A stretch of DNA of 64,000 nt from Armatimonadota bacterium (GTDB lineage: Bacteria; Sysuimicrobiota; Sysuimicrobiia; Sysuimicrobiales; Humicultoraceae). Every line of letters starts with the position of its first letter. Positions within the stretch are counted from its first letter, which is position 1. Both the position numbers and the translations under genes were made by a program. Location of the stretch: positions 1 through 64,000 of the forward strand of contig JAVHLY010000014.1 of the NCBI GenBank assembly GCA_031081585.1. The letters run 5' to 3'. Positions 56,609 to 64,000 of this stretch are shown here, piece after piece. A model generated the notes under the pieces. That model made no database searches and had not been told where the DNA came from. It worked only from the letters and a program-made list of their open reading frames with translations.

Positions 56609-56766
56609 CCCCCAGTGCGCTGCATACACCGACCGACCGGGGGCGCCCGTCGTGCCCGCGGGGCGGGGAAGCCCGGGCCGAGGATGACGGACGGGACCAC
56701 AGACGAGCGCGTGCCGAGGATGACCGCAGACCGGCCCCGGTCGGCGTGCCGGTCGGGAGCGTGGTG

Positions 56767-57159
56767 ATGGCCCACCAGCGACACCACCGTGAGGACGGCG
56801 AGGATGTCCTGCGCCTGATCGCCGAGAAGGAGCGCGAGCTGGAGGCGGCCATGGAGCAGGCCCGTCAGGAGGCCGCCGCCATCGTGGCCGCCGCCCGTGC
56901 CGAGGCAGAGGCGATCCGGGCGCGGGCGCGGCAGGAGGCCGAAGCGCTGGCGGCCGAGGCGCGCCGCCGCGCCGAGGCGGAGGTGGCCGCCATCACCGGG
57001 GAGGTGCTGGCGCAGGCCCGGCGCGAGGCGGAGGCGATCCGCGCCCGGGCGGCGGAGCGGGCCGACCAGGCCGTGCGGCTGGTGGTCGGGCGCGTCCTGG
57101 GCGGCGTGGCGGACGTGGCGCCGGTCCAAAGCGGCGGAGCCGGAGGGGGCGCGGCGTGA
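56767..57159 (+). CDS. V/A-type ATPase peripheral stalk subunit (H/G type)
   Basis: 130 residues. A nearly pure Ala/Glu/Arg helix: LRLIAEKERELEAAMEQARQEAAAIVAAARAEAEAIRARARQEAEALAAEARRRAEAEVAAITGEVLAQA. Its composition and position before subunit I match subunit G of the Thermus enzyme. It would form the right-handed coiled coil of the peripheral stalk with subunit E. GTG 56764 is a possible one-residue extension. Overlaps the subunit I gene by 4 nt. Confidence 0.82.
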   Translation: MAHQRHHREDGEDVLRLIAEKERELEAAMEQARQEAAAIVAAARAEAEAIRARARQEAEALAAEARRRAEAEVAAITGEVLAQARREAEAIRARAAERADQAVRLVVGRVLGGVADVAPVQSGGAGGGAA

Positions 57160-59171
57160 TCGTCGCCATGAGCCGGGTGCTCGTGATCGGGCCGAAGCGC
57201 CTGCTGGCGGCGGTCCTGGAGGAGACGCAGCAGGTGGGGGCGCTCCACGTCGACCGCATCGAGGCGGAGGAGGTCCCGGCGGTGGCGCCGACCGCCGACG
57301 AGCACCGCGAGGAGCGGGAGGCGCTGGAACGGCTGCGCCTGCGTGTGGATGGCCTCCTGGGCCTGCTCCCGGGTGCGGCGGAAGAGGCGCTCCCCTCGAC
57401 GGCGGAGGTCGCCGGCCGGCCGGTGGATGCCCTCGAGGCCGAGGTGGCGGCCATCGAGGCCGAGGTGCAGGCGCTGGTGCGGGCGCGCCTGGAGGCCCAG
57501 GACGAGCTCGAGCTCATCCGCAGCTACGAGAGCGCGGTGCGCGTGCTGGCGCCGCTGTTGGGGGCGCTCAGCGGCAGCCGGGCCTTCGAGACGGTCGGCT
57601 TCATCCTGCGCACCCGCGACCTGGCCCTCGTCCAGGACTTCCGCCGGCGTCTGGAGGAGCTGACCGAGGGGCGCGTCGAGGTCGTCAGCCGGGTGGTGGA
57701 GGAGGGGAAGGTCGGCGTCGTCGTCGCCTTCCTCCGCCGCGACGAGGAGGCGGTACGCAGCTTCCTGGCCCGCGCCGGGGTGAGCGAGCTGCGGCTGCCC
57801 AGCCAGTACGCCGACCGGCCCCCCGCCGAGGCCATCCGGGTGATGGAGGAGCGGCGCCGGGTCCTGCCCCAAGAGCTGGCGCGTCTGCAGGGCGAGCTGG
57901 CCGCGGCGGCGCGGCGCCACCGGCCGCGTCTCGTGGCCATCCGCGCCGTCCTGCAGGACCGTCTGGCCCGCCTGCAGGTCGTCCCGGCCCTGGCCCAGTC
58001 CCGCTACACCTTCATCCTGCACGGGTGGGCGCCCACGCGGCTCGTGGCCACCATCCGCCAGCGGCTGCGCCGCCGCTTCGGCGAGGAGGTCGTCGTCTAC
58101 GACAGCCCCGCCGACCCCCACGAGGCGGAGCGCGTCCCCGTGCTGCTCGACAACCCCACGCCCATCCGGCCGTTCCAGCTGCTGCTGGGCCTCTTCCCGC
58201 CGCCGCGCTACGGCACCTGGGACCCGAGCCCCCTCATCGCCGTCACCTTCCCCATCTTCGTCGGCCTGGTCATCGGGGACGTCGGCTACGGCGCGCTCTT
58301 CTTCCTGTTCGGGTGGTGGCTGCGCAACCGCAGCCGCGCCGGGCGCGCCTGGACGGTGCCGGTGCTGGACGTGCGCCTCGACCCGCCGCTGCTCTGGGCG
58401 GTCTCCTGGCTGGTCCGGGTGATCGCGGTGTGGGTCATCGCCTTCGGCGTGGTCTACGGCGAAGTCTTCGGCAACCTGCCCGAGCTGTACGCCCATGCCC
58501 GCGGCATCGCCTTCCACCCCCTCTTCGACCGGGTGCACGAGCCGGGGACGACGCTCTACTTCCGCGCCATCCTGCTCTTCGGGGTGGTGATGGTCTACCT
58601 GGGCCTGGTGGGCCACCTGGTGATGGCGCTGCGCCACCGCCACCTGGAAGGGGTCTTCGAGAGCCTGGTGCTCATCGGCGCCTCCGGGGCGCTGCTGCTC
58701 TTCCTGGGCACCCAGGCGCAGATGCTGCCGGCGGCGCTGGCGCCCTGGAGCCTCTACCTGCTGCTGGCGGCGGTTGGGAGCGTGGTCGCCTTCGGGGTGG
58801 CCTCGCGTCGGCCGCGCGGCATGGCGGCGGGGCTCCTGTGGTTCCTGGAGTCCTTCACCGCCTTCGGGCACATCCTCTCGCACGCCCGGCTGATGGCCTT
58901 CGGCCTGGCGGCGGCGGCGCTGGCCATCGCCGCCAACCAGCTCGGTCCGGAGATGGTGGCGCAGTTCGGCCTGCCCGGGATCGTGGGCGCGGTGGTGGCC
59001 ACGCTGCTCGCCGGCCTCTTCCAGGTGCTCTTCTTCCTCTTCACGATCATCGGGCACCTGATCCAGCCGGCGCGTCTGCACTGGATCGAGTTCCTCACGA
59101 AGGTGAAGTACCACGACGAGACGGGGCGGCCGTACGAGCCGCTGCGGTCCGCGGCGTCGCCGCGGTCGTGA
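57156..59171 (+). CDS. ntpI: V/A-type ATPase subunit I (a-subunit)
   Basis: 671 residues. A cytoplasmic coiled-coil half (about 1-340) is followed by a membrane half of seven or eight helices starting PRYGTWDPSPLIAVTFPIFVGLVIGDVGYGALFFLFG. SFTAFGHILSHARLMAFGLAAAALAIAANQLG contains the conserved Arg of the proton half-channel. KRLLAAVLEETQQVGALHVDRIE at the N-terminus is typical. GTG start overlaps the stalk gene. Confidence 0.94.
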   Translation: MIVAMSRVLVIGPKRLLAAVLEETQQVGALHVDRIEAEEVPAVAPTADEHREEREALERLRLRVDGLLGLLPGAAEEALPSTAEVAGRPVDALEAEVAAIEAEVQALVRARLEAQDELELIRSYESAVRVLAPLLGALSGSRAFETVGFILRTRDLALVQDFRRRLEELTEGRVEVVSRVVEEGKVGVVVAFLRRDEEAVRSFLARAGVSELRLPSQYADRPPAEAIRVMEERRRVLPQELARLQGELAAAARRHRPRLVAIRAVLQDRLARLQVVPALAQSRYTFILHGWAPTRLVATIRQRLRRRFGEEVVVYDSPADPHEAERVPVLLDNPTPIRPFQLLLGLFPPPRYGTWDPSPLIAVTFPIFVGLVIGDVGYGALFFLFGWWLRNRSRAGRAWTVPVLDVRLDPPLLWAVSWLVRVIAVWVIAFGVVYGEVFGNLPELYAHARGIAFHPLFDRVHEPGTTLYFRAILLFGVVMVYLGLVGHLVMALRHRHLEGVFESLVLIGASGALLLFLGTQAQMLPAALAPWSLYLLLAAVGSVVAFGVASRRPRGMAAGLLWFLESFTAFGHILSHARLMAFGLAAAALAIAANQLGPEMVAQFGLPGIVGAVVATLLAGLFQVLFFLFTIIGHLIQPARLHWIEFLTKVKYHDETGRPYEPLRSAASPRS

Positions 59172-59222
59172 CGGGCCGCGCCCGGGCGGACCGGGGCGGC
59201 GATGTCAACGGGAGGTGATCGT

Positions 59223-59540
59223 GTGCGTGTCCTGCTGGTCGGTGTGGTGATGGCCCTGCTGTTCGTGGCGCCCGCGGCCGCGGCCCCGGAGGAGGCCCCG
59301 GCGGCCCCGGCGGGGCTGGGGCTGGGGGCGGGCCTGCTAGGCCTGGCCGCCGCGGTGGCGGTGGGGCTGGGGGCGCTGGGGACAGCCTGGGCGCAGGCCC
59401 GCATCGGGTCGGCGGCGGCCGGCGCGATGGCGGAGCGGCCGGAGATCGGCGGCCGGTTGCTGATCTTCCTGGCCCTGCCGGAGACGATGATCATCCTGGG
59501 CTTCCTGGTGGCCTTCTTCGTCATCGGCCGGATCCGCTGA
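59223..59540 (+). CDS. ntpK: V/A-type ATPase subunit K (c-ring proteolipid)
   Basis: 105 residues. An N-terminal hydrophobic leader (RVLLVGVVMALLFVAPAAAA) resembles a cleavable signal, followed by two membrane helices forming one hairpin. The ion-carrying glutamate is in FLALPETMIILGFLVAFF. GTG 59223 has GGGAGGTGAT six bases upstream; the ATG at 59202 lies before that ribosome site. A single-hairpin c-subunit with signal-like leader is also known in Thermus. Proton coupling is likely but not proven. Confidence 0.9.
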   Translation: MRVLLVGVVMALLFVAPAAAAPEEAPAAPAGLGLGAGLLGLAAAVAVGLGALGTAWAQARIGSAAAGAMAERPEIGGRLLIFLALPETMIILGFLVAFFVIGRIR

Positions 59541-59541
59541 G

Positions 59542-60120
59542 GTGGCCCACGAGCTGATCGCCCTCCTGGAGCGGGAGGCGGCGGCCGAGCGGGAGCGCGT
59601 GCTCGCCGCCGCCCGCGCCGAGGCCGACGAGATCCGGCGCGCCGCCGAGGCCGAGGCCCGGGAGGAGCTGGAGCGCCAGCGCGAGGCCGTGGAGGCGGAG
59701 GTGCGGACGGCCCGCGTGCGCGCCCAGTCCACGGCGCGGCTGCAGGCGCAGGCCCTGGTGCTGGCCGCCAAGGACGAGGCCCTGAACGCGGTCTTCTCTC
59801 GCGCGGCGGAGGCCCTGGAGGCGGTGGTCCGGGACCGGGCGCGCTACGCCCGGGTGCTGGACCACCTGGTCGCCGAGGGCCTGAACGACTTCCCCGACCC
59901 GGTGGTGGTGGAGGCGCACCCGGACGACCTCGAACCGGTGCGGGCGGCGGTGGCCCGCCTGCGGGCGGACACCGAGGTGCGGCCGGCGCCGGACGTGCGG
60001 GCCGGCGTCCGCCTGCGCGCGCCCGACGGCCGCTACGTCGTCCTCAACACCCTGCCCCAGCGGCTCGAGCGCGCGCGGCCGGCGCTGCTGGCGGAGGTGG
60101 CACGGGTCCTGTGGGGGTAG
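59542..60120 (+). CDS. ntpE: V/A-type ATPase subunit E
   Basis: 192 residues. A long charged helix (LIALLEREAAAERERVLAAARAEADEIRRAAEAEAREELERQ) is followed by a small globular head, the peripheral-stalk subunit E layout. The C-terminal half (VVVEAHPDDLEPVRAAVAR, VRLRAPDGRYVVLNTLPQRLERARPALLAEVARVLWG) fits the family. GTG start one base after the K gene. Confidence 0.9.
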   Translation: MAHELIALLEREAAAERERVLAAARAEADEIRRAAEAEAREELERQREAVEAEVRTARVRAQSTARLQAQALVLAAKDEALNAVFSRAAEALEAVVRDRARYARVLDHLVAEGLNDFPDPVVVEAHPDDLEPVRAAVARLRADTEVRPAPDVRAGVRLRAPDGRYVVLNTLPQRLERARPALLAEVARVLWG

Positions 60121-60161
60121 CGGGCGGCCGCGGCACGGCGGCGGCGGGCCGCTAGGCGCGC

Positions 60162-61220
60162 ATGCCGGACTTCCCCTACATCAACGCCCGGGTGCGGGCC
60201 ATGCGCGCCCGGCTGCTGGACAGCGGGCGCCTGGAGGAGCTGCTGGCCGCGCCCACCTTCGACGCCTTCCTCCAGGCCCTGGCCACCACGCCGTACGGCG
60301 CCGACCTCCAGGAGGCGCTCACCCGCCACCGCGGGCTGGCCGCCGTGGACGAGGCGCTGGCGCGCCACTTCCACGCCACCACCCAGCGCATCCTCGGCTT
60401 CGCCGACGGGCGGCCGCGGACGCTCATCGAGGCGTTTCTGCGGCGGTGGGACCTGGCCAACGTGCGGGCGGTGCTGCGGGGCAAGCACACGGGGCGGTCC
60501 CCGGAGGAGATCGCCGCCTCGCTGTGGCCCGCCGGCACGCTCGGCGAGGTGGCCCTGCGCGAGCTGGCCCGCCAGCCCGACATCCCGGCCGTGGTGGGCT
60601 CGCTGGAGGCCCTCGGCCACCCCTTCGCCATCCCCCTGGCGGAGGGGTTGGGCGCCTACGCGGAGACGCGGGACCTGCTGGCCCTGGAGCTGCGGCTGGA
60701 CCGCTTCTACACCGGGCACGTCCTGCAGGTGGCGCGCGGCGGCGGCCACAACGAGACGGTGCTGCGGGAGCTCGTCCAGGCCGAGATCGACGCGCTCAAC
60801 GTGAAGACCGCCCTCAAGCTGGCCCGCCTGGCCCCGGACGCGCCGGCGGAGCCGCGCGCGCCGGGGCAGGAGGCGGAGCGCCTGCGCTTCTTCATCCCCG
60901 GCGGGGCCCTCACCACCGAGGAGCTCTTCCTCCTGCTGAGCCACCCGGCCACCCTCGAGCAGGGGTGGCGGGCGCTGCGCGTGCGCGGCTTCCCCGTGGC
61001 CCGCCCCCCGGAGGATTTGACCGCCTTCGAAAAGACGCTCGACCAGCTCCTGGCCCGCGGGGCGGCACGCCTCTACCTGGGGGACCCCCTGGGCCTGGAC
61101 GTCGTGGTGGGCTACCTGGCCCTCAAGTACAATGAGGTCGTGAACCTGCGGTTGATCGCCCGCAGCAAGGCCCTCGGTCTGCCCCGCGAGCTGGTCCGTC
61201 GCGAGATGGTGCTGGTGTAG
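60162..61220 (+). CDS. ntpC: V/A-type ATPase subunit C (d/AC39 type)
   Basis: 352 residues, all helical. Family pattern: FPYINARVRAMRARLLDSGRLEELLAAPTFDAFLQALATTPYG, RWDLANVRAVLRGKHTG, EIDALNVKTALKLAR and the C-terminal VVGYLALKYNEVVNLRLIARSKALGLPRE. It caps the c-ring and connects it to the central shaft. Start ATG 41 nt after subunit E. Confidence 0.93.
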   Translation: MPDFPYINARVRAMRARLLDSGRLEELLAAPTFDAFLQALATTPYGADLQEALTRHRGLAAVDEALARHFHATTQRILGFADGRPRTLIEAFLRRWDLANVRAVLRGKHTGRSPEEIAASLWPAGTLGEVALRELARQPDIPAVVGSLEALGHPFAIPLAEGLGAYAETRDLLALELRLDRFYTGHVLQVARGGGHNETVLRELVQAEIDALNVKTALKLARLAPDAPAEPRAPGQEAERLRFFIPGGALTTEELFLLLSHPATLEQGWRALRVRGFPVARPPEDLTAFEKTLDQLLARGAARLYLGDPLGLDVVVGYLALKYNEVVNLRLIARSKALGLPRELVRREMVLV

Positions 61221-61538
61221 ATGGCGCGCGCCGCCGTCATCACCGACCCCGAGACCGCCACCGGCTTCCGCCTGGCCGGCGTGGAGGTGCGCGAGGCGGC
61301 CACGCCGCAGGAGGCACTGGAGCAGCTGCGCCAGCTCATCGCGCTGGACTACAGCCTCGTGGCGGTGAACGAGGACCTGCTGGCGGGGACGGAGGAGGAG
61401 CGGGCCCGGGTCCTGCGCGGCCGGGACCTGCCGGTGGTCGTGCCCGTGCCCGCCCCGCGCGCGCAGGTGGAGAGCGGGGAGGCCTACATCGCCCGCCTGG
61501 TGCGGGAGCACATCGGGTTCTACGTGAAGCTCCGCTAG
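61221..61538 (+). CDS. V/A-type ATPase subunit F
   Basis: 105 residues: [53 protein letters not shown], the Rossmann-like subunit F of the central shaft. Immediately follows the subunit C stop codon. Confidence 0.92.
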   Translation: MARAAVITDPETATGFRLAGVEVREAATPQEALEQLRQLIALDYSLVAVNEDLLAGTEEERARVLRGRDLPVVVPVPAPRAQVESGEAYIARLVREHIGFYVKLR

Positions 61539-61575
61539 CCCTAGCCTGGCGGGGCCGGACGGGAGGAGGACAGCG

Positions 61576-63366
<1,791 letters not shown>

Positions 63367-63384
63367 GGAGCTGAGGAGGAGCCG

Positions 63385-64000
63385 ATGGAACTCGCGGTCA
63401 AGCGCTACCAGTCCATCTCCTACATCTCGGGGCCCCTCCTCTTCGTCGAGGGAGCCCGCGACCTGGCCTACGGGGCCATCGTGAACATCCACCTGCCCGA
63501 CGGCAGCGTGCGCAGCGGGCAGGTCATCGAGGTCTCCGACCGCCACGCCGTCATCCAGGTCTTCGAGGAGACCACGGGCCTAGACGTGGCCCGCACCGCG
63601 GTGAGCCTGCTGGAGGACGTGGCCCGCTTCGGGGTGAGCCGCGAGATCATCGGGCGGCGCTTCAACGGCCGCGGCGAGCCCATCGACGGCCTGCCGCCGA
63701 TCATCCCGGAGCGGCGCCTGCCCATCATCGGCGCGCCCATCAACCCGGTGGCGCGGCTGCGCCCGCAGGAGTTCATCCAGACCGGAATCTCCGCCATCGA
63801 CGGGCTGAACACGCTGGTGCGCGGTCAGAAGCTGCCCATCTTCTCCGGCGCGGGGCTGCCCCACAACGAGATCGCCGCCCAGATCGCCCGCCAGGCCAAG
63901 GTGCTGGGTCAGGAGGAGGAGTTCAACGTCGTCTTCGCCGCCATGGGGATCACCCAGCGCGAGGCGGCCTATTTCATCGAGCAGTTCGAGTCCACGGGGG
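63385..64000 (+). CDS. ntpB: V/A-type ATPase subunit B (partial, cut by right edge)
   Basis: First 205 residues. [60 protein letters not shown] and [22 protein letters not shown]; the degenerate P-loop GAGLPHNE confirms the non-catalytic regulatory B subunit. GAGGAGG upstream of the ATG. The D subunit gene is expected just beyond the window. Confidence 0.96.
   Translation, partial: MELAVKRYQSISYISGPLLFVEGARDLAYGAIVNIHLPDGSVRSGQVIEVSDRHAVIQVFEETTGLDVARTAVSLLEDVARFGVSREIIGRRFNGRGEPIDGLPPIIPERRLPIIGAPINPVARLRPQEFIQTGISAIDGLNTLVRGQKLPIFSGAGLPHNEIAAQIARQAKVLGQEEEFNVVFAAMGITQREAAYFIEQFESTG

Noticed and set aside
56865-59114. 749-codon minus-strand frame opposite the ATPase subunit I gene
   Set aside because: His/Gln/Gly-rich shadow product with no domain; the plus strand carries a clear subunit I.

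Overview
The window is about 64 kb of very GC-rich bacterial DNA. It is densely packed, mostly in long co-directional runs with 4-nt ATGA/GTGA overlaps and many GTG starts. No rRNA, tRNA, CRISPR array, integrase or insertion sequence was seen. The gene set suggests a deep-branching, aerobic, possibly thermophilic or thermotolerant Terrabacteria-type bacterium: a Thermus-like V/A-type ATPase operon, a rapZ-yvcK pair, a split complex I and polyhydroxyalkanoate (PHA) genes. An Armatimonadota/CSP1-3-like or Chloroflexi-like lineage is possible, but this is inference from gene content only.

Region 1 (1-8854, minus strand) is an IclR-headed catabolic operon: regulator, phosphotriesterase-like lactonase, FGGY kinase, Tat-exported sugar-binding protein, two ABC permeases, SDR dehydrogenase, creatininase-family hydrolase and KDPG-type aldolase. 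It reads as uptake and stepwise degradation of a sugar acid, polyol or cyclitol. Region 2 (8900-18454) is mixed: a decayed monooxygenase-like fragment, a secreted FAD oxidoreductase, a frameshifted subtilase remnant, small membrane proteins, a phosphoesterase, an S9 peptidase coupled to a cobalamin adenosyltransferase, and an ArsR/HTH/MFS cassette.

Region 3 (18550-28398) starts with a TetR gene overlapped by a strong palindrome. It continues with a ketoacyl synthase III-like protein, an acyl-CoA ligase, two alpha/beta hydrolases and a complete branched-chain-amino-acid-type (Liv) ABC importer, so it probably imports and activates an organic acid. Region 4 (28415-34366) is a PHA locus: a BTAD regulator, three small coiled-coil or phasin-like proteins, two class III/IV-sized PhaC synthases separated by a PhaE-like subunit, 3-hydroxybutyrate dehydrogenase and a MaoC/PhaJ-type hydratase.

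Region 5 (34478-46307) is a TCA-cycle supercluster. sdhB-sdhA-sdhC-fumC and a FadR-type regulator lie on the minus strand; icd, mdh, sucC and sucD lie on the plus strand. A ribbon-helix-helix/PIN toxin-antitoxin pair sits between mdh and sucC, and a phosphodiesterase gene separates sucC from sucD. Region 6 (46315-49121) holds PspC, YvlD-like, RapZ and YvcK genes.

Region 7 (49203-56527) has a near-consensus promoter and then only the seven membrane subunits of complex I (nuoA-H-J-K-L-M-N). The genes for all soluble Fe-S/flavin subunits are absent. Region 8 (56767-64000) is a V/A-type ATPase operon in Thermus-like order (stalk-I-K-E-C-F-A-B), running off the right edge. Regions 5, 7 and 8 together encode carbon oxidation, electron entry and ion-driven ATP synthesis; region 4 would store surplus acyl-CoA.
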